64,000 nt of DNA, from positions 1-64,000 of the forward strand of contig SECP01000007.1 in the NCBI GenBank assembly GCA_004193285.1, read 5' to 3'. This DNA comes from Myxococcales bacterium (GTDB taxonomy: Bacteria; Myxococcota_A; Polyangia; Polyangiales; Polyangiaceae). A program made the position numbers and the translations under genes. This document shows positions 8,501-17,169 of this stretch, in pieces; position 1 is the stretch's first letter; each line of letters begins with the position of its first letter. The notes below the pieces were generated by a model. It was not told the origin of the DNA. It searched no databases and saw only the letters and a list, made by a program, of their open reading frames with translations.

Positions 8501-9774
8501 TCGCGCTACTGCTCGCGCGGCAGCAAGAGGGCGCGGCGCTGGTGGTCGCGCCCACGTCCGTCTGCGGCAACTGGGCGCGCGAGGCTCGGCGGTTTGCGCC
8601 GAGCTTGGACGTGCTGGAGTACACCGGTGACGCTCGAGACGAGCTGCTGGAGGCCGTGAAGCGCGATGGCCGCGGCAAGTTGCTCATCGTCTCTTACGCG
8701 CTCTTGCAGCAGGATCAGGCCAAGCTCACCGAGATTCGCTACGGGACGGCGGTGCTGGACGAAGCGCAGTTCATCAAGAACTCGCAATCCTTGCGCGCGC
8801 AGGCGGCGTTTCGGATCGACGCGGCCCAGCGCATCGCGGCCACCGGCACGCCGGTGGAAAATCACGCCGCCGACCTGTGGAGCATCTTCAACTTCGTGAA
8901 CCCGGGGCTGCTCGGTGACTTCACGGAGTTCAACCGTCGCTTCGTCAAGCCCATCGAGCGCGAGGGAGGAGAATCGCCGGAAGCGCTCCTCCAGCGCGTG
9001 ATTCGGCCCTACGTGATGCGGCGCCTCAAGCGGGACGTACTGACGGAGCTGCCACCACTCACGGAGGTGTCGCACGAGGTGGAGCTCTCCAAGGACGAGA
9101 CCGCGCGCTACGCGGTGCTGCGCAAGCAGATCCACGACAAGCTGTTCACCCCGTCGGGCAAGCGCGAAAACAAGATCGAGGTCCTAGCGGAGATCACGCG
9201 CCTCCGTCGCTTCTGCTGCCACCCCCGGCTCGTCTTCCCCGAGGCGGATCTCGAATCCTCCAAGGTGCAGTCTTTCCTGCAGCTGGTCGAGGAGCTGCGC
9301 GAAAACGGTCATCGCGCGCTCGTCTTCAGCCAGTTCGTGGACTTCTTGAGCTTGGTGCGGGAGCAGCTCGAAGAGCGCCGCATCGCGTACGAGTACCTGG
9401 ACGGGTCGACCCCGCAAGCCGAGCGGCAGAAGCGCGTCGACGCGTTTCAAAACGGCAGCGCCAGCTTGTTCCTCATCAGCTTGAAGGCGGGCGGCTTTGG
9501 CCTGAACCTGACCGCCGCGGACTACGTGATCCACCTGGACCCGTGGTGGAACCCGGCCGTCGAATCGCAAGCCACGGATCGCGCGCACCGCATCGGGCAG
9601 CAACGACGCGTCACCGTGTACCGGCTCGTGACGAAGAACACGATCGAAGAAAAGATCGTCGAGCTCCACGAGAAGAAGCGCAACCTCGCCCGCACGCTGC
9701 TGGACGGCGGCGCGAAAGCCGAGCAGGTCGGTACGGATGAGCTGCTCCGGCTCATCGACGACCCGACGGCCTAG
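5590..9774 (+). CDS. SNF2-family helicase/ATPase
   Basis: The 1394-residue protein carries a full SNF2 motor in its C-terminal third. DDMGLGKT (motif I) is near residue 960, DEAQ (motif II, DEAQ rather than DEAH) near 1057, and QATDRAHRIGQQR (motif VI) near 1327. These bacterial HepA/RapA-like and Rad54-like ATPases translocate on double-stranded DNA and remodel protein-DNA complexes, for example stalled RNA polymerase. The first 900 residues have no domain I can name; parts look like helical repeats rich in Leu/Ala/Glu. Start ATG 5590 (MEASDAKSL) is preferred because a longer start at 5533 would run into the divergent transporter gene. Confidence 0.92.
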   Translation: MEASDAKSLVRASRESYRGGDVIAVPQSDRFSLLTGRATALEWRYLGAIGLEHGLSRSVLVALAGEGADTKALDAWLKQSVASGLLRAVGPTRALSLSSAPTREPGYSLAPELAQLVLRELARRGALQEVALATHGLLGGRSVSDLGLALQLGDYRSFARRFSVERLPRQIPLRSAAEWLRVSLCEPFDASWLVATWGDEAHAMAVRVLQSSVETGSECTALYRWLDARLQDLPEGEAHAELAELLCEHATLRGEVERIPGYTARLPRGTALGHAAAWAFLTGDLPLAQSRLDELFGAALRSGAGARRGPLPHAGAVAPLLALLLCSRDDEAATAVAKRLLSVGSSEPQRAAGRAFRLLLRYLEEPESEHERIDVHDLSADALWETLLSALNVELHQKQPEVRARWAQHVVRRAMDWHSAGYGWIAEQAMALSRSLSAEYAGLELERLGATIGAGASSLSLWDLVAPKPEWQKTLQALSVVAGSVGEAAEASVRAVWYVDMVDGSLSRPALSEHRLDGGGWSQGRRLTVGELFQYREQLPEEDRRMLDATRDLGEGRRELVPEAYERLVGHPRVFNGARGARVEVLRGTCRVEAEEDAGYIRVVVEPAGAKLGVNVVPEGEDRLLVYRVSEAMQRVISVLPHGVRVPLAQKGELLKVLGVLSQSVDVQSSELGAERTVEANATPCLRFAVHAGAWMVQAGVRPFGSEGRFFVAGIGRSSVSFVGAQGRMRCERDFERERVAVDALVAACPSLQGALEEKEGRPAHEADNWVLGEEGVLVLLAELRICGIQHELEWPESNRMRLRGDGRSALTGRLRVDKGWYLATGGLRLDDVNEVTLAELVQAPALAGGRFVRLENGDYVELEERIRRVIAALSASARAKGRGPLRLHPGALASLDELSGGGLELDESAEQWVERVRHVSRQEFELPASLDAELRPYQRDGYRWLRQLAELGLGACLADDMGLGKTVQLLALLLARQQEGAALVVAPTSVCGNWAREARRFAPSLDVLEYTGDARDELLEAVKRDGRGKLLIVSYALLQQDQAKLTEIRYGTAVLDEAQFIKNSQSLRAQAAFRIDAAQRIAATGTPVENHAADLWSIFNFVNPGLLGDFTEFNRRFVKPIEREGGESPEALLQRVIRPYVMRRLKRDVLTELPPLTEVSHEVELSKDETARYAVLRKQIHDKLFTPSGKRENKIEVLAEITRLRRFCCHPRLVFPEADLESSKVQSFLQLVEELRENGHRALVFSQFVDFLSLVREQLEERRIAYEYLDGSTPQAERQKRVDAFQNGSASLFLISLKAGGFGLNLTAADYVIHLDPWWNPAVESQATDRAHRIGQQRRVTVYRLVTKNTIEEKIVELHEKKRNLARTLLDGGAKAEQVGTDELLRLIDDPTA

Positions 9775-9850
9775 CCTGCGGGGGTGGCCCGGCCCTGCGC
9801 CCGGTCAGCCGGGGATTTCGGCGGACGACTCGCCGCACTAGGTCTCGAGT

Positions 9851-10981
9851 GTGTCGCTATTCCGTCCCCTACTCGGGTGCTGGCTCGCGCTGAGCATCGC
9901 GGCCTGCGAGCGCGCCAAACCTCCAGAGCCGAGCGCGCCTGTCCCCGCTGCGCCGCGCGTGATCTCACCTTCGCTCAGCTCGTCGTCCGCGTTCGAGCTG
10001 GTCGCGAGCTCGCAAGGGCTGCGCTTGCTCTGGGCACTGGAGAGCAGCGCCGCGGGCTGGCTGCAGCTCGCTGAGCTCGGCCAGGATGGCGCTCCACGCG
10101 CGGCGCCGCGTAGCCTCCCGGTTCCCGCCCGCACGCTGCGCAAGGTAACCGACCTCGCCGCCGCGCAAGTGGGCGAAGAGCTCGCGCTGGCTTGGCTCGA
10201 GCAGGGCAACAGCGAAGCGCGGGCGATCGCCACGTTCACGGCCGAAGGCGCTTCGGTGCAGCTGATGGATCTCGGCGCCGCCGCGCTCGTCGCAGAATCC
10301 GCGCGCGGAAACTTGGCGCTCGTGGCGGAGCCGGAACAGGGGCGCGCCGTCGCGATGTGGCGCGGCCTCACTGCGCCCTGCATCTCGCCCCAGCCGGCGC
10401 CATGCACCGCCTTCACGTTCCGCCGGCTGCGTCCCGGCAGCGCAGAGGCGACCGGGCTTCCCTTATCGGTGCCGGTACCGTGCGCTTCACACTCGGTGCA
10501 GCTCTCCGCTTCCAATGGGCGCTTTCAATATGGCGTGTGCACGCGGGAGGGGGCGGAGCCCGTCACGACGATGTTCAGCATCCAATACGAGCCAGAGTAC
10601 GCGCGCGCCGAGCCGCTACTGAAAGGCTGCCTTCCGCTCGGCACGGTGGAGGCCGGCGAGCGGCCCTGGCTCATCGCGGATTGCCACGGCAAGCGACGCG
10701 CGGCGCCGATTCCCGGCTTGGACGAGCAAGTCGTAGCCGAGCCGCTGGACGCGCCGCAGATCACCTGCACACCCGAACGCGCGGAGGTGCGTCAAGGTCG
10801 CTTCGTGCTGCAGCTGCGGGAGCCTCGCGCTCGGCTCGAGTCGGTGCTGCCAGCGAGCTTCGTACCGTCGGGAGGGCGCGCCGGGTGGACGGGGCGAAGC
10901 TTGGTCGTCGCTTCCGTCACCAGCGGCCGGCTCGAGGCGCGCGCTTTTGCTTGCTTGGACGGCAAGCTGCAGCCGCTCTGA
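9851..10981 (+). CDS. Hypothetical lipoprotein
   Basis: The 376-residue product, with GTG start, has a hydrophobic signal and lipobox LSIAAC with Cys19, followed by a Pro/Ala/Ser-rich linker. The rest is a secreted-type sequence with scattered Cys residues (for example near CISPQPAPC, GCLPLG, ITCTPE and AFACLDG) that could form disulfides. Beta-strand-like segments suggest a propeller or similar fold, but I cannot assign a family. It follows the helicase gene by 76 bp and converges on nagZ with only 4 bp between stops. Confidence 0.75.
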   Translation: MSLFRPLLGCWLALSIAACERAKPPEPSAPVPAAPRVISPSLSSSSAFELVASSQGLRLLWALESSAAGWLQLAELGQDGAPRAAPRSLPVPARTLRKVTDLAAAQVGEELALAWLEQGNSEARAIATFTAEGASVQLMDLGAAALVAESARGNLALVAEPEQGRAVAMWRGLTAPCISPQPAPCTAFTFRRLRPGSAEATGLPLSVPVPCASHSVQLSASNGRFQYGVCTREGAEPVTTMFSIQYEPEYARAEPLLKGCLPLGTVEAGERPWLIADCHGKRRAAPIPGLDEQVVAEPLDAPQITCTPERAEVRQGRFVLQLREPRARLESVLPASFVPSGGRAGWTGRSLVVASVTSGRLEARAFACLDGKLQPL

Positions 10982-10985
10982 CCGC

Positions 10986-12143
10986 TCAGCCGGCGTCGCG
11001 CCCGGAGCGCCCCTGCTCGCGTACGTGCTCCATGACCTCGGTAGGATCCGCCGCGCCTGCGTGCGCCACCGAAGCCTCCACCCCCGTCAGGATGCGCGCC
11101 ACGAGCTGCAGGTGCTCGGGCGAACGAAGCGTGGCGAGGCCAGCCGCGCTACCGACCGGCTGCTCATAGCGCGCGCACACCGCACGGAAGCGCCGAGCGG
11201 CGCTGTCCAACCTCCCTCGATCGAGCTTGCCGGTCTCCACGGCGTTCACGATCGCGTCGATGGCGCGGTGCGCGAGCTCGGCGGTATGGCAGCACAAAAA
11301 GTGATCGACGCCGGCCTCCAACCCGAGCCGCACCGCCTCTTCTACCCCGTAGTTATCGGCGATCGCCTTCATCTCGACGTCGTCGGTGACGACTAGGCCG
11401 TCGTAGCCGAACTTCTCGCGCAGGATACCGGTCAGCACCGCGCGGCTCATCGTGGCGGGGTGCAGCGCGTCCACGGCTTGGAAGACGACGTGCGCGGTCA
11501 TGAACGCCGCGATGCCAGCCGCGGCCGCGGCACGGAACGGTGCGAGCTCCACGCGCTCCAGCCGCTCCAGCGAATGCGGCACGATCGGCAGCTCCAAGTG
11601 CGAATCTTGGCTGGTGTCACCGTGGCCGGGAAAATGCTTGCCGCAAGCGGCGACCCCGGCCTCTTGCAACCCGGCGGCGAGCGCGAGCCCGAGCTCCGTC
11701 ACCAGCTCTGGCGTGCGCCCGAAGGCGCGCGCGGCGATCACGGGGTTCTGCGGATTGGTATCGACGTCCAGCACCGGCGCGTAGTTCATGTCGAAGCCAA
11801 CCGCGCGCAGCTCACGGCCGATGAGCTGCCCGAGGTGACGCGCGAGCGCGGCGCTGCCAGTCGCCCCGACCGCGCGCATCGGCGGGAGCTCGGTGAAGCC
11901 GGCTCGCAGACGAGCGACTTGGCCGCCCTCTTGATCCACGGCGAGAAGCAGCGGCCGCGCCGCGACGCGCTTGATGTCACGGGTCAGCTCCAGCACCTCC
12001 GCCGCCGTACCCACGTTGCGCTTGAAGAAGATCACGCCACCGACTCCGCGTGCCAGGAGCCTCCGTAGCTCCTCCGGGACGGATTTTCCGTGGAAGCCGA
12101 CCGTGAACAGGCTGGCGGCTTGCCGTTCGAGCTCGGTAGTCAT
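10986..12143 (-). CDS. nagZ: Beta-N-acetylhexosaminidase (GH3, NagZ type)
   Basis: The 385-residue protein shows the GH3 NagZ signatures. AVDQEGGQVARL is near residue 68, KHFPGHGDTSQDSH at 169-182 (the loop His-Asp that acts as general acid/base in this family), and VVTDDVEMKAI near 251, whose Asp is the nucleophile. NagZ removes GlcNAc from muropeptides during cell-wall recycling in the cytoplasm. No signal peptide is visible. It is the last gene of a same-strand run from 17094. Length fits single-domain NagZ with a modest C-terminal extension. Confidence 0.93.
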   Translation of the reverse strand: MTTELERQAASLFTVGFHGKSVPEELRRLLARGVGGVIFFKRNVGTAAEVLELTRDIKRVAARPLLLAVDQEGGQVARLRAGFTELPPMRAVGATGSAALARHLGQLIGRELRAVGFDMNYAPVLDVDTNPQNPVIAARAFGRTPELVTELGLALAAGLQEAGVAACGKHFPGHGDTSQDSHLELPIVPHSLERLERVELAPFRAAAAAGIAAFMTAHVVFQAVDALHPATMSRAVLTGILREKFGYDGLVVTDDVEMKAIADNYGVEEAVRLGLEAGVDHFLCCHTAELAHRAIDAIVNAVETGKLDRGRLDSAARRFRAVCARYEQPVGSAAGLATLRSPEHLQLVARILTGVEASVAHAGAADPTEVMEHVREQGRSGRDAG

Positions 12144-12205
12144 GTGCTCCGGCAGGAAGGTAGCACGCGGACCGTTTTCACTTCAGCTCACCGCTAGCGT
12201 GAACG

Positions 12206-12547
12206 TCACCACGGCTTGAACACGAAGAGCGCGCCCACCGCAACGAACCCGAAGCCAACGAAGTGATTCCAGCGCAAGCTCTCGCCTAGGTACAGAGTCG
12301 CGAACGCGACGAACACCACCAGCGTGATCACCTCTTGCATCGTCTTCAGCTGCGCCGTGACGAGCCCAGCTCGAGCCCCGAGGCGATTGGCCGGCACCTG
12401 GAAGCAGTACTCGAAGAACGCGATGCCCCAGCTCACGAGGACGACCTGCCAGGCGGGCGACGCTTGATGGTGCTTCAGGTGACCGTACCAGGCAAAGGTC
12501 ATGAAGACGTTGGAGACGACGAGCAGCAAGATGGTGCTTAAGGTCAT
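12206..12547 (-). CDS. DUF486 family membrane protein (DMT type)
   Basis: The 113-residue protein has four hydrophobic helices. The segments FMTFAWYGHLK, SWGIAFFEYCFQVPANRLG and LKTMQEVITLVVF are characteristic of DUF486 (PF04342), a family of small four-helix membrane proteins related to DMT transporters. Function is unknown for the family. ATG 12547 (MTLSTILLLVV) is chosen over GTG 12556, which would add three residues. It lies 25 bp after the epimerase-like gene. Confidence 0.87.
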   Translation of the reverse strand: MTLSTILLLVVSNVFMTFAWYGHLKHHQASPAWQVVLVSWGIAFFEYCFQVPANRLGARAGLVTAQLKTMQEVITLVVFVAFATLYLGESLRWNHFVGFGFVAVGALFVFKPW

Positions 12548-12572
12548 GGAGGGCACGGAGGGAGGCGAAGTG

Positions 12573-13358
12573 TCAGCGCTCGAACATCGAACGATACGAG
12601 GGATAGCGGAGGGGAACGCTCAACCGCTCCAGCGCGCGTGACGCGTTCACGCGGCGGTTGCGACGCAGCGTTTCGTGGACGGACTCCAGCGGTGCGGACG
12701 CCGGAAGGGGCAGCTGGAGGCGCTCACAGAGCCAGCGCACGAGCTCGATTTGACGACACGGCTCCAAATCCCCCACGACGAAGGTCTCGCCGGGCGTGCG
12801 CGCGCTGGCGAGCAAGAGCGCGGCCAGATCTTCCACGTGAATGCGTGAGCTGAAGCGGCTGCCATCCCCGGAGAGTCGAAAATCTCCCCGCGCCAGCCGA
12901 ACGTGGATCCCGCGGTCCGGCCCGTAAATTCCGGGTGAGCGCAGCACGGCGCCGCCCACCTCGCGAAATGCCGCTTCCGCGGCGAGCACCGCGGCGTACT
13001 TGGGTGATGGCGCCGAGGGGAGGGGGGTGTCGTCGTCGATCTCGCCCTCCAGGTCTCCGTAGACGCCGGTCGTCGAAAGGTAGGAAACGGCGCGCGCCTT
13101 AGAGAGCAGCGGCGCAAAGGACAGCTCACCAGGAGCGCTGGCCGGGAACGTGACTACGGCGTGCGTCTGCGGCCCGACGTGCTCGCGCGCCACCTGCTCG
13201 CACGGGTCCGCCGTCGCCGGCAGCCCTCTGGCACGTAGCGCCTCAGCGCTCGCTGCAGTTCTGACCACCCCGAGCGTGCTCAGGCCCTCGCGGCGCGCGG
13301 CTTCGCATACTGCGCTGCCGGTGAAACCAGCTCCGAATACCAAGACGTCGACGCTCAC
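12573..13358 (-). CDS. NAD(P)-binding SDR/epimerase-like protein
   Basis: The 261-residue protein starts (GTG) with a Rossmann motif VLVFGAGFTGSAV at residues 5-17. STTGVYGD near residue 94 and later GIYGPDRGIHVRL match the extended short-chain dehydrogenase pattern, with Tyr as catalytic candidate. It looks like the YeeZ-type NAD-dependent epimerase/dehydratase group, whose substrate is generally unknown. It sits in a same-strand cluster with a GH1 glucosidase and NagZ, so a sugar substrate is possible but unproven. Confidence 0.82.
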   Translation of the reverse strand: MSVDVLVFGAGFTGSAVCEAARREGLSTLGVVRTAASAEALRARGLPATADPCEQVAREHVGPQTHAVVTFPASAPGELSFAPLLSKARAVSYLSTTGVYGDLEGEIDDDTPLPSAPSPKYAAVLAAEAAFREVGGAVLRSPGIYGPDRGIHVRLARGDFRLSGDGSRFSSRIHVEDLAALLLASARTPGETFVVGDLEPCRQIELVRWLCERLQLPLPASAPLESVHETLRRNRRVNASRALERLSVPLRYPSYRSMFER

Positions 13359-13418
13359 GCGCCGAGCCTAGCGCTTTTGATCGGACGACGCGCCAGCGGG
13401 TAGCCGCCCTTGGCGGAG

Positions 13419-13673
13419 CTACGCGTCTTGCACGGCGCTGCTTAGCGCGCGGGAGAGCTCGATGCGGACGCCACGCTCCAGCTCCTTGCTGCGGAGCTCG
13501 CTCCCGTCCCACCGGGCCTCGCACACGAACGACCAATCCCACGAGCCGGCGGGCCGCGTAGAAACGCAGATGGCGGTGCCCGCCTTCCCGGCGTCGATGC
13601 GGTACTCCGTACCGTCGATCGCGGTCTCCGCCACCGGGGTGCCGTCGTAGTTCACGCCTTCCGAGCTGGTCAT
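13419..13673 (-). CDS. Small hypothetical protein
   Basis: The 84-residue acidic protein (MTSSEGVNYDGTPVAE) has alternating hydrophobic residues suggesting a beta-rich fold (TEYRIDAG, TAICVSTRP, WDWSFVCEARWDG) and a helical C-terminus. It has no signal peptide or known motif. It sits 50 bp after the beta-glucosidase stop, on the same strand. Opposite-strand readings have fewer features. I do not recognise the family. Confidence 0.6.
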   Translation of the reverse strand: MTSSEGVNYDGTPVAETAIDGTEYRIDAGKAGTAICVSTRPAGSWDWSFVCEARWDGSELRSKELERGVRIELSRALSSAVQDA

Positions 13674-13723
13674 GTGTTCAGTATACAGAGAGCGTCCAGC
13701 TCAGCAAGCGGTACCTCCAGCCT

Positions 13724-15073
13724 CTAGGTGAATAGGGCCTCACCGTTCGAGGCGATGACCTTGGCGTACCAGAGCGCGGAGTCCTTGAGCGTGCGCTTCT
13801 GCGTCTGGTAGTCGACGTGGATGAGACCGAAGCGCTCCTTGTAACCCTCGGCCCACTCGAAGTTGTCCATGATGGACCAGTGGAAGTAGCCGCTCACATT
13901 GACGCCTTCTTGGACCGCGCGGTGCAGCTCGCGCAGGTAGCGCGTCATGAAGTCCACTCGGTTCGGGTCGTGAACCGCGCCGTCCACCGACACCCAATCG
14001 CGGCAGGAGAGGCCATTTTCGGTGATGACCACGGGCTTGCCGTAACGCTCCCAGAAGAACTGGGGCCCGTAGTAGAGCGCGCTCGGGGTCACCGGCCAAT
14101 TGAAGGCGGTGATCGGCGCGCCCGGCGCCTCCGGCACGATCTCGGGCTTGCCGCTCTCTTTCGCGCGCACCTTCGCGCCGAAGTAAATATTGGTGCCGCA
14201 GAAGTCCAAGGGCTGCGCGATCAGGGGCAGGTCCCGCTCGAAACCAGGCGGTAGCTTGCTGAGCAAGCCGTCCCTCTCCGGGTACTTGCCGAGGAATACC
14301 GGATCGTACCAGCTCACGTTGTCCCAGCGGCTGCCCTCCGCGGTGGCCATTCGCTGCTTCGCGGCCGCCACGTCCTGCGGATCTTCGGTGGCCGGGATGG
14401 ACACGACTCCCACCGGCGCGTAGCCAATCTGCAGCGGCTGTTTGGCGTGCGCGCGCAGCGCCTGGACTGCCTTGCCGTGCGCTACGAGCACGTTGTGCTG
14501 CGCCCGGACGACCTCTTGCTCACGCAGCTTGTCGCCCGGAGCTTGTGCAGCCGTCTCCAGCCCCATCAGCAGGAAGCACTGCGGCTCGTTGAAGGTCATG
14601 AAGTGGCGCACGCGGTCCGACAAGCGCTCGGAGAGGATGGCCACGTAGTCCGCGAACCAGCTCGCGCTGTCTGGGTTTTGCCAGCCGCCCCGGTGGTACA
14701 GCGCCACCGGGAAGTCCCAATGGAAGCAGGTGACCCAAGGGGTGATGCCAGCGCTGAGCAGGCTATCTACCAAGCGATCGTAGAACGCGAGGCCCCCCGC
14801 GCTGACCGAGCCGGTGCCCTCCGGCAGAACGCGAGGCCAGCTCACGCTGAGCCGATACGCCTGGAGCCCCACCTGCTGCCACAGCGCCACGTCCTCCGCG
14901 TAGCGGTGGTAGTGGTCGCAGGCCACGTCCCCCGTGTGGCCTTGAAAGATCGCGCCCTTCTTGCGCACGAACATGTCCCACACGCTCTCGCCCTTGCCCT
15001 CGGCTTGGTGAGCACCTTCGATTTGATAGGAGGCCGCGGCGGCGCCCCACGTGAACTGCTTGGGGAATGACAT
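13724..15073 (-). CDS. bglA: GH1 beta-glucosidase
   Basis: The 449-residue protein is a full-length family 1 glycoside hydrolase. It begins with FTWGAAAASYQIEGA. The acid/base is in TFNEP (Glu163) and the nucleophile in ITENG (Glu352), and the C-terminal SIMDNFEWAEGYKERFGLIHVDY is the GH1 aglycone-site motif. It should hydrolyse beta-glucosides in the cytoplasm; no signal peptide is present. It starts 11 bp after the triple-DsbA gene stop, so the two are probably co-transcribed. Confidence 0.95.
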   Translation of the reverse strand: MSFPKQFTWGAAAASYQIEGAHQAEGKGESVWDMFVRKKGAIFQGHTGDVACDHYHRYAEDVALWQQVGLQAYRLSVSWPRVLPEGTGSVSAGGLAFYDRLVDSLLSAGITPWVTCFHWDFPVALYHRGGWQNPDSASWFADYVAILSERLSDRVRHFMTFNEPQCFLLMGLETAAQAPGDKLREQEVVRAQHNVLVAHGKAVQALRAHAKQPLQIGYAPVGVVSIPATEDPQDVAAAKQRMATAEGSRWDNVSWYDPVFLGKYPERDGLLSKLPPGFERDLPLIAQPLDFCGTNIYFGAKVRAKESGKPEIVPEAPGAPITAFNWPVTPSALYYGPQFFWERYGKPVVITENGLSCRDWVSVDGAVHDPNRVDFMTRYLRELHRAVQEGVNVSGYFHWSIMDNFEWAEGYKERFGLIHVDYQTQKRTLKDSALWYAKVIASNGEALFT

Positions 15074-15084
15074 GAGCGATGCGG

Positions 15085-17094
15085 TCAGGGCTTCTTGCGT
15101 TGCCGGTCGTTGAGAGCCAAACGGATGAGCTTGCGGAACGCGGCCGCGGGCTGCGCACCGCTGAGGTAGTAGTCGTTCACCACGAAGGCGGGGGTGCCGT
15201 TGATGCCCGCGGCTTCGGCGGCATCCGCGTCGGCCTTCACTTTGGCCGCGTGAACGTGCGCGTCAAGCGCGCTCTTGAAGCGCGCCATGTCCAGCCCGAG
15301 CTCGTCGGCCAGGTGGTCCAAGTTGGGGCGAGAGAGCCCACCGTCCACGCCTTGCGCCTCGAAGAGCGCGTCGTGGTACTTCCAGAATGCGACCGCGCCC
15401 TTCTGCGCGAGCACCTCCTCCGCAGCCTCTGCCGCCAACTGAGCATGGGCATGAAACGGCAAGGGCAGGTGGCGCCACACGAAGCGGAGCTGACCTGGAT
15501 GAGCTTGCTCCAGCTCCTTCAGCGTAGGCTCCACGCGCTTGCAGAAGGGGCACTGAAAGTCCGAAAAGATTTGGATCACCACCGGCGCGTTCGGCGTACC
15601 CCGCGTCGCGGCCCCCGCCGGGAAGGGGATTTGCTTGCGCTCGGGCGGCGGCGGCAGCGCGCCGCCCTTCATGACCTCGGCGTAAACCTTGCCGCGCGGC
15701 GTGCCCTGCTCCACGAGGGCGCGCGCTTTGGCCAGCTCTTCATCCACCAGCTTCTTGAAGGCGTCCAGCGGCTGCGCCCCGGACAGGCGCCGGCCGTTGA
15801 TGAAGAAATGCGGCGTACCCCGGGCTCCGAAGTCGCCCGCCTGCTCCACCGACTCGGTCAGGCGCGCCTTCAACTGAGCATTCGTCAGGGCCGCGCTCAG
15901 CGGCTTCCACGCGAGGCCCTGCGCCTTCACCACCGCTTCCAAGTCACTGTCCTCCAGCTTCGGCTGGCTCTCGAAGAGCGCGTCGTGCACCTTCCAAAAG
16001 GCCTCGTTTCCTAGCGACTTGTAGACTTGGCGAGCTACGAGCGCGGCCGGCATGGCGCGGGGGTGGAAGGGCAATGGGTTGTCTTTCCATACCAGGCGCA
16101 GGTCTTTACCGTAGATGCGGCGCAGCTCTTCCAGAGTGGGCTCTACGCGTTTGCAGAAGGGGCACTGGTACTCGGAGAACTGCACGATGGTAACGAGGGC
16201 GTCCTTGTCGCCTCGCTGCGGGTCGTCGGCCGCGACCGGTACCGCCCATACCTTCGGGTCTTCGGCCTCTTCTCTTGGCGGCGGGCTGGGCGCCGGCTCC
16301 ACGAAGTTCTTGTCCGTTAGCGCCCGATAGACGAGCCGCGCAGGAGCTCCGCCGTCCGTGAGCTGTTTGGCCGCCGCGAGCTGCTCGTCGACGATCGCGA
16401 CGAAGCTTTCGATTGGCTGCGCGCCCGAGAGGACCACGCCGTTGATGCGGAAGGCTGGGGTGCCGGTGACGCCCACCGCCTTGGCGAGCGCGAGGTCTTG
16501 GTCCACCTTTTCGGCGGGCCGCCCGGAGCCGAGCCACGTCTTCAGTGACGGCCCCTGCACGCCGGCGTCGCTCGCCCATTTTTCATAGCTCTCTGGCGAC
16601 AAGCTCTGTTGATTGCCGAACACTTGATCGTGGAAGCGGAAAAAAGCAGGGCTCCCCGCGAGCATGAAGACCGCGGCGGCCGCTTCCGCAGCGGGGCGGG
16701 CCTGGGGGTGGAAGGGCAGCGGGTAATGTTTGAACACGACGCGCAGTTGCTGCGGGCCGTACTTGCGCTTCAGCTGCTCCAGAGTCGGATTCACGCGCGA
16801 GCAGAACGGACACTCGAAGTCCGAAAACTCCACGATGGTGACCGGCGCGTCTGCATCGCCCCACTGCGGGTCCTCCGCGGTCACGGGCACCTTGGCTTGC
16901 GCGTGCTCGGGCCTGACCGCCGCTGCGGTCTGCGGCGCGGCGGGCGCCTGCGCCTCCGCGCCAGTGAGCACGGGCGCAGAGGAGGCGGGGGCGGAGGAGC
17001 CGACTGGCTTTACCGCCGAGCAGCCCAGCGTGAGCGTCACGACCGTCAAAACCAAAAGCCGAGCCAAGAGCCGAGCGGGCGCCGAACTACGCAT
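15085..17094 (-). CDS. Lipoprotein with three tandem DsbA-like thioredoxin domains
   Basis: The 669-residue product has a signal peptide with lipobox LTLGC (Cys25) and an Ala/Pro linker, then three DsbA-type (thioredoxin_4) domains. Their active sites CPFC fall at residues 95-98, 311-314 and 515-518. Each domain has a cis-Pro motif (GTPAF, GTPHF, GTPAF). It should be a periplasmic, membrane-tethered thiol oxidase or isomerase. The ATG at 17094 is chosen because it places the signal peptide at the N-terminus; an in-frame extension to 17331 overlaps the divergent diguanylate cyclase. Single-domain DsbA is the norm, so the triplication is unusual. The next gene is the GH1 glucosidase. Confidence 0.92.
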   Translation of the reverse strand: MRSSAPARLLARLLVLTVVTLTLGCSAVKPVGSSAPASSAPVLTGAEAQAPAAPQTAAAVRPEHAQAKVPVTAEDPQWGDADAPVTIVEFSDFECPFCSRVNPTLEQLKRKYGPQQLRVVFKHYPLPFHPQARPAAEAAAAVFMLAGSPAFFRFHDQVFGNQQSLSPESYEKWASDAGVQGPSLKTWLGSGRPAEKVDQDLALAKAVGVTGTPAFRINGVVLSGAQPIESFVAIVDEQLAAAKQLTDGGAPARLVYRALTDKNFVEPAPSPPPREEAEDPKVWAVPVAADDPQRGDKDALVTIVQFSEYQCPFCKRVEPTLEELRRIYGKDLRLVWKDNPLPFHPRAMPAALVARQVYKSLGNEAFWKVHDALFESQPKLEDSDLEAVVKAQGLAWKPLSAALTNAQLKARLTESVEQAGDFGARGTPHFFINGRRLSGAQPLDAFKKLVDEELAKARALVEQGTPRGKVYAEVMKGGALPPPPERKQIPFPAGAATRGTPNAPVVIQIFSDFQCPFCKRVEPTLKELEQAHPGQLRFVWRHLPLPFHAHAQLAAEAAEEVLAQKGAVAFWKYHDALFEAQGVDGGLSRPNLDHLADELGLDMARFKSALDAHVHAAKVKADADAAEAAGINGTPAFVVNDYYLSGAQPAAAFRKLIRLALNDRQRKKP

Positions 17095-17169
17095 CAGGCG
17101 CCCGGTATAACAGCCAGGTGAGCGGGGTGCTTTTCGAAAAGGGTCGTGATACGTCGAAACTAGCGCCTG

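Noticed and set aside
9817..9832. Sigma-54-like spacing before the 9851 lipoprotein
   Set aside because: Only about half of the specified bases match, so it is no better than chance.
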